The notes: generated by a model from the sequence alone, not told the origin. Counted from the first letter of the stretch, positions 1 to 6,635 are shown. The stretch is 10,395 nt of DNA from Candidatus Mcinerneyibacteriota bacterium (GCA_030630935.1 DAOVMD010000070.1:1-10395); one strand, 5' to 3'. Numbers and translations are program-made.

Positions 1-7
1 TATTATA

Positions 8-98
8 TGGGATAAGAAAAAGAATATAAACACCTATTTGAATTTTATTATAAGTTCAATAATCACTTTTTTATATTATATTCTTTTTTATAATCCCA
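8..98. repeat. AT-rich imperfect inverted repeat
   Basis: Arms 8-29 and 76-98 are imperfect reverse complements. Both read TGGGAT at the outer end and AAGAATATAA at the inner end, with a few mismatches or a one-base gap between, around a loop of about 46 bases. The right arm shares the GATTATAAAAA core with the hairpin at 8315-8355, so the two may be members of one family. It could be a cruciform-forming or miniature-element remnant. No coding content is seen inside it. Confidence 0.6.
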
Positions 99-136
99 TT
101 AATAATGTAATCTTTGTTAAATACTCTTATCTTTTT

Positions 137-163
137 CTTCATGGTCTTCATGTCCTTCATGGT
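137..163. repeat. 9-bp tandem repeat, three copies
   Basis: Three back-to-back 9-bp units read CTTCATGGT, CTTCATGTC and CTTCATGGT. There is no open frame worth calling across them. The phrase looks like part of the short degenerate repeat vocabulary scattered through the spacers of this window. Confidence 0.75.
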
Positions 164-234
164 GAGAATTTTACATTCGGTTGATTACTAAGTAACTTCA
201 GCTCTAAACAAGTGTAACGAAATCAATAATACAG

Positions 235-257
235 CAGTGTGTTCAGTGTGTTCAGTG
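235..257. repeat. 9-bp tandem repeat, about 2.5 copies
   Basis: Two perfect copies of CAGTGTGTT (235-243, 244-252) are followed by a partial copy CAGTG. Together with the following GGTTAATTTTT, the unit resembles the reverse complement of the CCACGGAGAACACAGAGG phrase at 1921-1938, which suggests both derive from one interspersed non-coding repeat. Confidence 0.65.
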
Positions 258-341
258 GTTAATTTTTTGTTTGTTTAACTTTTTCGGGAGAGACAAGTAA
301 ATATTTAATAAAGATTGTATTATTCGATAAATAATAGGTTT

Positions 342-362
342 CTGTGAATAAACATTTCACAG
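342..362. promoter_or_regulatory. Palindrome upstream of the rsmG ribosome binding site
   Basis: CTGTGAA (342-348) and TTCACAG (356-362) are perfect 7-bp inverted arms around a 7-base centre, ending 26 bases before the rsmG ATG. It could be a dyad operator or a small mRNA hairpin. The half-sites look like TGTGA/TCACA of the CRP/FNR class, but the inner gap is 9 rather than 6 bases, so a CRP assignment is not supported. Confidence 0.35.
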
Positions 363-388
363 TAACATAAATTTAAATTGGAGAATTT

Positions 389-1045
389 ATGAATGAGAAA
401 ATATTGAGATATGTAGAATTTGTTTTAGAGATTAATAAAAAACTTAACCTAACCGCTTGCAGAACAAAAGATGTTTTTATAGAAAGATTAGTTAATCCTT
501 CTGTCAAGGTTATAAAGCCTTTGGAAATTAAAGAGGGGAATAAAATAATTGATATCGGTTCGGGTGCAGGGATCCCCGGAATTCCAATAGCAATTGAATT
601 AGGCAACTGTAACGTCACCCTTGTCGAGAGTGTGAAGAAGAAAGCAAGTTTCCTGAACAATGCCCGGGAAAATTTAAATTTAGAAAACTTAGAAGTTATT
701 AATCAAAGAGCTGAGTTACTTGGCCAGGATAATAATTATCGTGAGAAATTCGATTTCGCAGTATCGCGTGCTCTTGGCGGGTTTGGAGCAACTTTTGAAT
801 TATTAGCTCCATTTGTAAAGATCAATGGAGCTGCAGTTATTTTTAGGGGAACTAACGAGGAGCATAAATTGAACCTTAAACAAATTAAAAAAGAATTAGG
901 GCTTCATCTCGAACGTAAATTAAATAGTATTTTTGACGGGGTGGTTTGGATTTTTAGAAAGATTGCACCAACCAATTCGACATACCCGAGACGGGTAGGG
1001 CTACCGGCAAAGCGCGAAATGTTTATAATAAGGAAAAAGAAATGA
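389..1045 (+). CDS. rsmG: 16S rRNA (guanine-N7)-methyltransferase RsmG
   Basis: This SAM-dependent methyltransferase of the RsmG/GidB family makes m7G at position 527 (E. coli numbering) of 16S rRNA in the cytoplasm. The 218-residue length is normal (E. coli about 207). Visible signatures are NLTA at residues 20-23, the SAM-binding loop IIDIGSGAGIPGIP at 53-66, the acidic strand end LVES at 78-81, SRA at 126-128 and the family C-terminal motif YPRRVGLPAK at 199-208. The segment after NLTA (FIERLVNPSV) departs from the common HFLDS form. The ATG has GGAG five bases upstream. Its last codons overlap the next gene by four bases (ATGA), which implies translational coupling. The identification is secure; the mutation phenotype of low-level streptomycin resistance is known for the family, not seen here. 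Confidence 0.93.
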   Translation: MNEKILRYVEFVLEINKKLNLTACRTKDVFIERLVNPSVKVIKPLEIKEGNKIIDIGSGAGIPGIPIAIELGNCNVTLVESVKKKASFLNNARENLNLENLEVINQRAELLGQDNNYREKFDFAVSRALGGFGATFELLAPFVKINGAAVIFRGTNEEHKLNLKQIKKELGLHLERKLNSIFDGVVWIFRKIAPTNSTYPRRVGLPAKREMFIIRKKK

Positions 1046-1605
1046 TAGATGAAGTTTTAATAATTACATCTAACGAAAGTAAGATTAAAGAGATATCAAA
1101 GATACTCGAGGACTATGAAATTACAGCAATACCAAAAACATTTGATATTGAGGAAGCTCGGAAGGATACACTCGAAGAAGTTTCAAAACTAAAAGCAATT
1201 GCGGCATTTGAACACTTTAAAAAACCATTGTTAGTAGATGATACCGGAATCTTTTTTGAAGCATTTAAGGATTTTCCCGGGGTAGTTACAAGGTTTATTT
1301 TCGACCAGATCGGTTTCGAAGGTATATTAAAATTATTGATTGGTAAACGTCGTGGAGCATATTATAAAAGCTGCATTACCTTTATTGCGGAAAACATTGA
1401 ACCCGTTACTTTTACCGGTGAATTTCATGGAAAGATAGCTGAAGAACCATCGAAGATTGTAGATAACAAATTTCCATACGACAGTATTTTTATTCCAAAT
1501 AATGAAATAGTTCCAAGGATTGAACTGGAATACAATAAGAGAATTGAGTCATCCCACCGCCGTAAGGCATTGATGGAGTTCAAAGATTATTTAGACCGGC
1601 TATAA
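1042..1605 (+). CDS. Ham1/RdgB-type non-canonical purine NTP pyrophosphatase
   Basis: This house-cleaning enzyme hydrolyses dITP, XTP or ITP to the monophosphate plus pyrophosphate, keeping deaminated purines out of nucleic acids. The 187-residue protein carries the family landmarks in order: TSNESK at 9-14 (the T-x-N-x-x-K nucleotide loop), LVDDTG at 64-69 (acidic metal site), a DFPG turn at 77-80, FPYDSIF at 144-150 (usual form FGYDPIF) and SSHRRKAL at 170-177 (usual form SHR-x-x-A). Several positions differ from the E. coli RdgB consensus, including Pro for Gly in FGYD and Ser for Pro after it, so the group may sit nearer the ITPA or archaeal branch. The start is the ATG overlapping the rsmG stop as ATGA. 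No terminator hairpin follows. Confidence 0.85.
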   Translation: MIDEVLIITSNESKIKEISKILEDYEITAIPKTFDIEEARKDTLEEVSKLKAIAAFEHFKKPLLVDDTGIFFEAFKDFPGVVTRFIFDQIGFEGILKLLIGKRRGAYYKSCITFIAENIEPVTFTGEFHGKIAEEPSKIVDNKFPYDSIFIPNNEIVPRIELEYNKRIESSHRRKALMEFKDYLDRL

Positions 1606-1710
1606 AAAACTGCTTCGCTACGCTCTGCAATGAAGAAATAATAATGAACAATGAATAAGTAAAAATGGTTTTGCTTTATATATTACAATGCTTTGATTTA
1701 GATCATCTGT

Positions 1711-1736
1711 TGCTTAAAGATTCGATTGAATGCAAA
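1711..1736 (+). repeat. 26-bp direct repeat, copy 1
   Basis: This sequence starts TGCTTAAAG and ends GAATGCAAA, and recurs without mismatch at 1890-1915 in the same orientation, 179 bases downstream. The bases after each copy differ (AAAT here, TTTTA at the second copy). It has no coding role that I can see and may mark a local duplication or two copies of an interspersed repeat. Confidence 0.85.
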
Positions 1737-1750
1737 AAATAAATTGACAG

Positions 1751-1780
1751 GGAACTAAAGAGAACTAACGAGAACTAAAA
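1751..1780 (+). repeat. 10-bp tandem repeat, three copies
   Basis: Three 10-bp units read GGAACTAAAG, AGAACTAACG and AGAACTAAAA. They lie between the two copies of the 26-bp direct repeat, directly before an A-rich low-complexity run. Slippage is the simplest origin. Confidence 0.75.
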
Positions 1781-1889
1781 AAACAAAGAAAAATAAACAA
1801 AACAAAAAGAACAAAAAAAATAGACAGGGACTACAAATAGACTCATAATTGACTTACTTATGTTGTTTATATTTGTTTATAGCGCTTGC

Positions 1890-1915
1890 TGCTTAAAGAT
1901 TCGATTGAATGCAAA
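1890..1915 (+). repeat. 26-bp direct repeat, copy 2
   Basis: Exact second copy of the sequence at 1711-1736, same orientation. It runs straight into a CCACGGAGAACACAGAGG phrase, another short repeat type of these spacers. Confidence 0.85.
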
Positions 1916-1985
1916 TTTTACCACGGAGAACACAGAGGCTGTCCGACAACCTGTTGATAACTTATTTACTAAGAAAAACGAAAGG

Positions 1986-2173
1986 ATTGTCATTACGCAT
2001 CGAGTGGAACGAGATCTAGCTTGCGTCCGTGAAGTGCTCTAAACAGCGCACGAGCTTCCTCATTTTATTCGGAACAGGCTCCGTAATCTCGCTTTAAAGA
2101 AAAACTTTAGATTGCCACAGCACTAATGAATTAGAGCAAGACGCAGGCTAGATCTTCGATGCGCAATGACAAT
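1986..2173. repeat. Long imperfect inverted repeat (composite REP-like element)
   Basis: The left arm (1986-2026, extended to 2042) and right arm (2131-2173) are imperfect reverse complements. Both contain GTCATT-CGCATCGA, GATCTAGC-TGCGTC and, further in, a GTGCTCTAA/TTAGAGCA pair. The left arm has about seven extra bases (GTGGAAC region). The centre contains AATCTCGCTTTAAAG, which resembles the AATCTCGCTTTTAAAAAG end of the REP-like elements at 8231-8283 and 8543-8592. It therefore looks like two REP-like units in head-to-head arrangement. As RNA or single-stranded DNA it would fold into a long hairpin. It is notably richer in G+C than its surroundings. Confidence 0.7.
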
Positions 2174-2205
2174 GATCGGTTGATAATATTCAAGGAATTT
2201 TAGAC

Positions 2206-2234
2206 TTGACATAATAGATTAAAAATGATAAAAT
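2206..2234 (+). promoter_or_regulatory. Sigma70-type promoter of the lipoprotein-to-PilT operon
   Basis: A perfect -35 box TTGACA (2206-2211) is separated by 17 bases from TAAAAT (2229-2234), five of six matches to the -10 consensus. Transcription would start near 2241, giving a short leader of roughly 20 bases before the ATG at 2263. It is the only well-spaced promoter seen ahead of the eight-gene run. The AT-rich background raises the chance of a false -10, but the exact -35 and spacing make it credible. Confidence 0.6.
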
Positions 2235-2262
2235 ATTCTAACTATAAAAAACGGAGTTCCAA

Positions 2263-3402
2263 ATGAAAAAACTTAGTACAGTACTTATATTTTCTTTAGT
2301 TTTGATGTTATTTTTGGTATCATGTAATAAGCCCAATCCTGAAGAGGAATATAAGGAGCTTTCATTAAAAATTGCTGAGTTAAAAACAGCCAAACCTACT
2401 TCTAAAGAAGAGCAGGCAAAGGTTGACACAGAAATCAAAAGAATTATGACGGAATTCATTGCGAAATTTCCTAATTACGAGAAGACAGCAGACTTGAGTT
2501 ATGAGCTTGTTGAGGTTCGATTAGATGAATTGAAGAAGGCGAAACCATCAACTCAATTTAAAAATCCGAAAGCACCAACAGCTGAAGAGCTTAATAAAAT
2601 GACTGAGGAGCGTAATAAAATTATTGAAGAAGCAGTTCAGATATTAACGACGTTTATAAAGGATTATCCTGATTATGATAAGAGCCAGGATTTTCGATAT
2701 GAACTAAGGGATATATACTCATTTACAGGTAAGCATGATAAAGCGATAAATATGCTGGATGAAATCATAGCCCATACTCCTGAGTCAGATGGTAAAAGAG
2801 CCAAGATTGAAGAGCAGGTAACTATAGAAAAGATTATGATTGTCGAACAAAAACTAAAAGCTGCTTATTCAAAAGACCTTGAGGAAAAGTTAGTTAAGGA
2901 CATTGAGGAATTCAATAAAAAGTATCCGGACAGTAAAGCAAAATCATACTTGGACGGGATTAAACGAACCCTAACCCTTCGAATAGGCAGTCCGATTTTA
3001 GAATATGAAACAAAGGATATTAAAGGTGTTGCATTTTCATTTAAGAAGTATAAAGGTAAGGTTTTATTACTTGATTTCTGGGCTACCTGGTGTGCTCCAT
3101 GTGTACATGAGATGCCGAATGTGCTTGCAACTTATAATAAGTTCCACAAGAAAGGTTTTGATATCATTGGAGTTTCATTTGATAGTGACCTTAAGAAAAT
3201 GAAAGAATTTATTATTAAGGAAAAAATGTCATGGTGTCAGATTGCAGACGGTAAGGGCTGGAATTCGGAGTTTGGAAAGTTTTATAATATTCGGTCAATC
3301 CCGTCAACATATCTGATTGACAGAAAGGGTGTGATTCGTTATATGAATCTACGTGGTAAGGAATTAGAAGAGGCCGTGGATAAGCTTATAAAAGAAAAAT
3401 AA
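2263..3402 (+). CDS. TlpA-like thioredoxin-fold lipoprotein with helical N-terminal region
   Basis: Predicted envelope lipoprotein of 379 residues. A signal peptide (1-20) ends in the lipobox LVSC, with Cys21 as the lipidation site. Residues 22 to about 240 are charged and helical with TPR-like periodicity (segments around FPNYEKTADL, YPDYDKSQDF, TGKHDKAINMLDEII, YPDSKAKSYL). The C-terminal part (about 243-379) is a TlpA/ResA-type thioredoxin domain: DFWATWCAPC with active-site Cys277 and Cys280, and the cis-proline loop SIPSTYLID with Pro347. Proteins of this class usually act as periplasmic thiol-disulfide reductases, for example in cytochrome c or envelope protein maturation; the substrate here is unknown. 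GGAG lies six bases before the ATG and a good promoter precedes it. Only three bases separate it from the next gene, so it opens the operon. Confidence 0.88.
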   Translation: MKKLSTVLIFSLVLMLFLVSCNKPNPEEEYKELSLKIAELKTAKPTSKEEQAKVDTEIKRIMTEFIAKFPNYEKTADLSYELVEVRLDELKKAKPSTQFKNPKAPTAEELNKMTEERNKIIEEAVQILTTFIKDYPDYDKSQDFRYELRDIYSFTGKHDKAINMLDEIIAHTPESDGKRAKIEEQVTIEKIMIVEQKLKAAYSKDLEEKLVKDIEEFNKKYPDSKAKSYLDGIKRTLTLRIGSPILEYETKDIKGVAFSFKKYKGKVLLLDFWATWCAPCVHEMPNVLATYNKFHKKGFDIIGVSFDSDLKKMKEFIIKEKMSWCQIADGKGWNSEFGKFYNIRSIPSTYLIDRKGVIRYMNLRGKELEEAVDKLIKEK

Positions 3403-3405
3403 TAT

Positions 3406-3582
3406 ATGAAAACATTTCAGGAAGAGAAGGAACCTCCGGGGAAGATATTCAAAATTTTTATAGATTCAACCGGGAAAATTCATTTACCTCTTGATTTTCC
3501 TAATAAAGAAGGATTTATAAATTCTATTCCAAATGAAGGAATTTCAGAAAAATTAAAAAAATCAGGGGATTTTTGTGGATAA
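3406..3582 (+). CDS. Small 58-residue hypothetical protein
   Basis: This short open frame starts three bases after the lipoprotein stop and ends eight bases inside the AAA+ ATPase gene, so it fills exactly the space between two real genes. The product is charged, without a membrane segment or signal peptide. It contains a strand-turn-strand-like stretch, KIFKIFIDSTGKIHLPLDF (residues 13-31), and ends SGDFCG. That stretch loosely recalls the EIIIGKDGKLQVKIKGF start of the DUF2997 protein three genes on, but this is too weak to assign a family. No strong ribosome binding site precedes its ATG, so it probably relies on readthrough or coupling from the upstream gene. Its stop overlaps the GTG of the next gene, suggesting it couples translation into the ATPase. 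I do not recognise a function. Confidence 0.62.
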   Translation: MKTFQEEKEPPGKIFKIFIDSTGKIHLPLDFPNKEGFINSIPNEGISEKLKKSGDFCG

Positions 3583-5107
3583 ACAGAAAAATCAAAATTT
3601 ACACGAGATTGAAACTTTGATCCGTGCCAGGTATCCAATAATTTATATTGTAACACACGAAGAATACCGGGTAAAGGGTGAGTTGTTTAAGATAGGTAAG
3701 AAACTTAATAAAAATGTTTTTGAGTGGAGTATCACCAATGGTGTAATCAGGTATTCTGATAATATTGATATGACTCGTCATCCGGAAAAATCCACAAAAG
3801 ATCCGACTTCAGCATTAAGTCAAATTTCTACCGTTGAGGACCCTGCGGCTATATTTATATTAAATGATTTTCATCCGTATTTGAAGGATTCCACTGTTAT
3901 TAGAAAGTTAAAGGAGACCGCAAATAATTTTATTAATTCGTTTAAATCCTTAATTATTATTTCACCTGTGCTTTTAATTCCCTGTGAACTGGAGAAGGAG
4001 ATTACGGTTATTGATTTTGACCTTCCAACTGAAGAAGATTTAAAAGAGTTGTTATTCAGGGTAAAAAAGGAATTAAAAGATGCACAAAATATTGAGCTTA
4101 GTATTTTACCTGATGTCGTTGAAGATGTAATAAATTCGATAACTGGTTTGACTCTCCAGGAAGCGGAGAATGTTTTGGCTAAAGTAATAATTGAAAATAA
4201 AAAAATCACCAGGGAAGAAATTAAAATAATTCTAAATGAAAAGAAACAGGTAATTCGAAAGTCAGAGATACTTGAATATTATACTTCTGATGAAGGTTTT
4301 AATAATATCGGCGGGTTAGAGAATTTAAAGATCTGGTTAAGGCAAAGGAAATTAGCATTTTCTGAGAAAGCAGAAAAATTCGGATTACCAAAACCAAAAG
4401 GCGTTTTATTACTTGGAGTTCAAGGCTGTGGCAAGAGTTTATGTGCGAAAGCGATCTCTACACTATGGAATCTTCCTTTATTGAGATTGGATATGGGGAA
4501 GATTTTCGGGTCACTTGTCGGGTCTTCAGAAGATAATATCAGACGTGCAATTAAAACAGCTGAAAGTATTTCACCGTGTATTGTTTGGATAGACGAGATA
4601 GAAAAAGCTCTATCCGGAGTTCAAAGCTCTGGCTCAACTGATGCCGGCACAACCTCGAGAGTTTTTGGGACATTCATTACCTGGCTTCAAGAGAAAACCA
4701 AACCGGTTTTTGTAATTGCAACTGCTAATGATGTTACAATGCTGCCCCCGGAACTGATGCGAAAGGGCAGGTTTGATGAGATTTTCTTTGTTGACCTTCC
4801 TACACATAATGAACGAAAAACGATATTTAAAATTCATTTGGATAAAAGAGAAAGAACATCTGCAGAATTTGATCTTGAAAAATTAGCAACAGTATCTACA
4901 GGATTTAGCGGTGCAGAGATCGAGCAGGTTATTATCGCATCTTTATATGAAGCATTTTATAATAATACAGATATTGATACTGAGATAGTTACAAAAAAGA
5001 TAAAATCAACTGTTCCACTTTCAAGGTTAATGAAGGAACGGATTGATTCTTTAAGAACCTGGGCAAAAGGTAGAACGATCTCCGCATCGTACGTAGAGAC
5101 TGATTAG
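3575..5107 (+). CDS. Ycf46-type AAA+ ATPase
   Basis: Cytoplasmic AAA+ ATPase of 510 residues in the Ycf46/SpoVK/Vps4-like group. The N-terminal half (about 1-240) lacks a Walker A motif and starts with the Ycf46-type [16 protein letters not shown] segment (residues 15-30). The ATPase module follows: Walker A GVQGCGKS (281-288, Lys287), Walker B IVWIDE with Asp340 and Glu341, sensor-1 Asn385 in ATAND, and arginines 396 and 399 in the MRKGRFDE finger region. All catalytic positions are intact. Start is a GTG with AGGGGA five bases upstream, overlapping the small upstream gene by eight bases. Family members in cyanobacteria and plastids are poorly understood; a link to inorganic-carbon use has been reported for a Synechocystis homologue, as far as I recall. 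Here it sits with DUF1257 and DUF2997 genes. The family call is strong, the role unknown. Confidence 0.88.
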   Translation: MDKQKNQNLHEIETLIRARYPIIYIVTHEEYRVKGELFKIGKKLNKNVFEWSITNGVIRYSDNIDMTRHPEKSTKDPTSALSQISTVEDPAAIFILNDFHPYLKDSTVIRKLKETANNFINSFKSLIIISPVLLIPCELEKEITVIDFDLPTEEDLKELLFRVKKELKDAQNIELSILPDVVEDVINSITGLTLQEAENVLAKVIIENKKITREEIKIILNEKKQVIRKSEILEYYTSDEGFNNIGGLENLKIWLRQRKLAFSEKAEKFGLPKPKGVLLLGVQGCGKSLCAKAISTLWNLPLLRLDMGKIFGSLVGSSEDNIRRAIKTAESISPCIVWIDEIEKALSGVQSSGSTDAGTTSRVFGTFITWLQEKTKPVFVIATANDVTMLPPELMRKGRFDEIFFVDLPTHNERKTIFKIHLDKRERTSAEFDLEKLATVSTGFSGAEIEQVIIASLYEAFYNNTDIDTEIVTKKIKSTVPLSRLMKERIDSLRTWAKGRTISASYVETD

Positions 5108-5158
5108 AATTAGAAAAGAAAACTAAAAGGCATTTATAATTATAATAGGAGGCTTAAT

Positions 5159-5611
5159 ATGTGTTCTGTAATAGTAATCGTTCCAATAATCGTAGCATGG
5201 CCATTTTTCATGGCTGCTGCAGGTTCAGTTGCGCTTCGGTTAGGTTACCATCTTCAAAAGGAACAAATTGAAGAAACTGAAGAAACTCGTCAGAAAGTCG
5301 AAGTGGATGTGAAAGGTTCAGATATTTTATCAGAATCAATGACTTACGAAGAGACCTTTACTATTCAAGCCGGAGATGTTGATGTTACATTTATGAAAAC
5401 ACCCCGGGGAAAAGTTAAAATGATTGTGACCGGGGAGAATCATTCTAATGACGAATTGAGAAATATAGGAAATGATATCCTCGATAAAGTAACACAACAA
5501 TATACTTTAGCAATGGTGAAGAAAGAGCTTGAATCCCGTGGTTTTGAAATGAATGAAGAAGATACCTTAAAAGATGGTTCGATCAAACTAAATGTAACCA
5601 GGTGGGATTAA
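5159..5611 (+). CDS. DUF1257 (Ycf35-like) protein with hydrophobic N-terminus
   Basis: A protein of 150 residues. Its C-terminal part, about 100-149 (DILDKVTQQYTLAMVKKELESRGF then EDGSIKL-type and TRW), matches the end of the DUF1257/Ycf35 family, which typically finishes with a QxY helix and a DGSI-K/R-L-x-x-x-RW strand. The middle (60-92) is strand-rich. The usual soluble DUF1257 N-terminus is replaced by a strongly hydrophobic stretch, residues 3-29 (VIVIVPIIVAWPFFMAAAG), followed by a Glu/Gln-rich link. This could be a membrane anchor or a buried helix. AGGAGG sits six bases before the ATG, the best ribosome binding site in the operon, which suggests high expression. DUF1257 has no settled biochemical function. 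The family call rests mostly on the C-terminal motif and on the DUF2997 and Ycf46 neighbours. Confidence 0.75.
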   Translation: MCSVIVIVPIIVAWPFFMAAAGSVALRLGYHLQKEQIEETEETRQKVEVDVKGSDILSESMTYEETFTIQAGDVDVTFMKTPRGKVKMIVTGENHSNDELRNIGNDILDKVTQQYTLAMVKKELESRGFEMNEEDTLKDGSIKLNVTRWD

Positions 5612-5630
5612 ATAGAGGAGTATTATATAA

Positions 5631-6419
5631 GTGAGCCGATTTGAATGGCTGGAAATGCCGGATAATAAGAATAAAAACAAACTTAAAAATGTGCACAGTG
5701 ATCCTGCAAATGCTGAAAGGTTTATGGCGCAGGCTGATGAGAAACTCAAGAAAGGAGATTTTGATAACGCATTAAAATACTATTCCAGGGCTTTGGGTGA
5801 AAATCCGAATATTGAAGAGGCCTGGTTTCAGCAAGTCTGGATTTTAATTCAATTTGACGAACTGAAGCAAGCCGAAATTTGGGCAAATAAAGCCCTTGAG
5901 AAATTCCCAAACTCTGTAGGGATTCTTGCGCTTAAGGGTTTATTAAGAGGTTTCCTTGGCGATTTTGAAAAAGCATTAGCGTATCTTGATAATTCAATTT
6001 CAAAAAAAGGAAACCATCGTTTTTGTTGGTTAGCACGAGCGTATGTTTTATTATTACAGAAACCTCATTTGAATTATAAAGCTGCGAGTAGGTGCTTTTT
6101 AAAGGCCATTGAGTCCGGCGGTAAGGACTGGTGGTTTCTTTTGCAAGTAGCAGCAGTTTATATTGAGACGGGTTATCCAAGTGAATCAATGGAACTTCTG
6201 AATAAAGTTAAAAAGATAAAAAGCAATTCCCCGTATTTTCATTATATAATGAGCAGAACATATATGGAGTTAGGGTTTCCAAATGAAGCTCAGGATAAAA
6301 TTACTAAAGCACTTACAATATATCCTAATTTTGAACTTGCACATCAGTATAGTGATTTCATCAGGAACAAAAGGGGGATTTGGTATACGATTAAAAAATT
6401 CTTTCAAAGAAAAATATAG
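5631..6419 (+). CDS. TPR repeat protein (about six repeats)
   Basis: A soluble 262-residue protein made almost wholly of tetratricopeptide repeats: about 27-60 (KKGDFDNALKYYSRALGENP), 61-94 (AEIWANKALEKFP), 95-127 (GDFEKALAYLDNSI), 130-163 (YKAASRCFLKAI), 166-199 and 202-235 (GFPNEAQDKITKALTIYP). There is no signal peptide. It ends with a short basic, aromatic tail (RNKRGIWYTIKKFFQRK, 245-261) that could be an amphipathic membrane- or protein-docking helix. TPR solenoids bind peptide partners, so a scaffold or adaptor for the neighbouring AAA+ or PilT ATPase is plausible but inferred. The start is a GTG with GAGGAG ten bases upstream; the start SRFEWLEMP looks like a conserved leader rather than a TPR. 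Confidence 0.82.
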   Translation: MSRFEWLEMPDNKNKNKLKNVHSDPANAERFMAQADEKLKKGDFDNALKYYSRALGENPNIEEAWFQQVWILIQFDELKQAEIWANKALEKFPNSVGILALKGLLRGFLGDFEKALAYLDNSISKKGNHRFCWLARAYVLLLQKPHLNYKAASRCFLKAIESGGKDWWFLLQVAAVYIETGYPSESMELLNKVKKIKSNSPYFHYIMSRTYMELGFPNEAQDKITKALTIYPNFELAHQYSDFIRNKRGIWYTIKKFFQRKI

Positions 6420-6431
6420 CAGGAGAATTTA

Positions 6432-6635
6432 ATGTCAAAAAAGAGAGAGTTAGAAATAATAATTGGTAAGGATGGTAAACTTCAAGTTAAGATAAAAGGT
6501 TTTCCCGGGAAGGTTTGTATGGATATTGCAAAAATCCTGGAAGAAGCTTTAGGTCCCATCCAAGAAGAAGAACACACATCAGAATATTACGAACCTGAGG
6601 AAGAGACAAAGATCAACTTAGAAAAAAATGAATGA
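6432..6635 (+). CDS. DUF2997 family protein
   Basis: A 67-residue protein with the DUF2997 pattern: a first strand-turn-strand EIIIGKDGKLQVKIKGF (8-24), GKVCMDIAKILEEALG (26-41, with the conserved Cys29), then an acidic tail with EYY (51-53). In cyanobacteria DUF2997 genes are found near DUF1257 genes, so its presence here supports that call too. The function is unknown for the whole family. AGGAG lies six bases before the ATG, and its 3' end overlaps the next gene by eight bases. The tail after the EYY motif is highly acidic (about six Glu in 15 residues), which could serve a binding role. Confidence 0.8.
   Translation: MSKKRELEIIIGKDGKLQVKIKGFPGKVCMDIAKILEEALGPIQEEEHTSEYYEPEEETKINLEKNE

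Larger units (their letters stand above)
1..388. other. Non-coding leader region upstream of rsmG
   Basis: No convincing gene is visible on either strand before the rsmG start. The stretch is very AT-rich and holds an imperfect AT-rich inverted repeat (8-98), a 9-bp tandem repeat based on CTTCATGGT (137-163), a second 9-bp tandem repeat based on CAGTGTGTT (235-257) and a short palindrome (342-362) just before the rsmG ribosome binding site. No clear sigma70 promoter with good spacing was found, so the rsmG promoter remains unassigned. The gene that commonly precedes rsmG in other bacteria (mnmG) is absent. Confidence 0.7.
1606..2262. other. Repeat-rich non-coding spacer before the eight-gene operon
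   Basis: About 650 bases without a credible gene. In order it holds a degraded REP-like fragment containing GCTTCGCTACGCTCTGCAATG (about 1612-1632), a 26-bp sequence present twice (1711-1736, 1890-1915), a 10-bp triplication (1751-1780), an A-rich run of the AACAAA/AAATAAACAA type (1778-1820), a CCACGGAGAACACAGAGG phrase (1921-1938), a long imperfect inverted repeat (1986-2173) and the promoter at 2206-2234. A 60-codon open frame at 1860-2042 crosses these repeats and is not called as a gene. Confidence 0.75.

Noticed and set aside
1744-1772. A TTGACA at 1744-1749 as a possible promoter
   Set aside because: No acceptable -10 box follows at 16-18 bases, and no gene begins soon after. The sequence is part of the tandem-repeat area.
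1860-2042. A 60-codon plus-strand open frame
   Set aside because: It runs through the 26-bp direct repeat, the CCACGGAGAACACAGAGG phrase and the left arm of the long inverted repeat, has no ribosome binding site, and its translation looks unlike a protein family. It is a chance frame in repeats.
3871-4209. A 112-codon minus-strand open frame inside the AAA+ gene
   Set aside because: It is antisense to a strongly supported coding sequence, rich in Ser and Phe as expected from the complement of Glu/Lys-rich AT-rich codons, and shows no motif.
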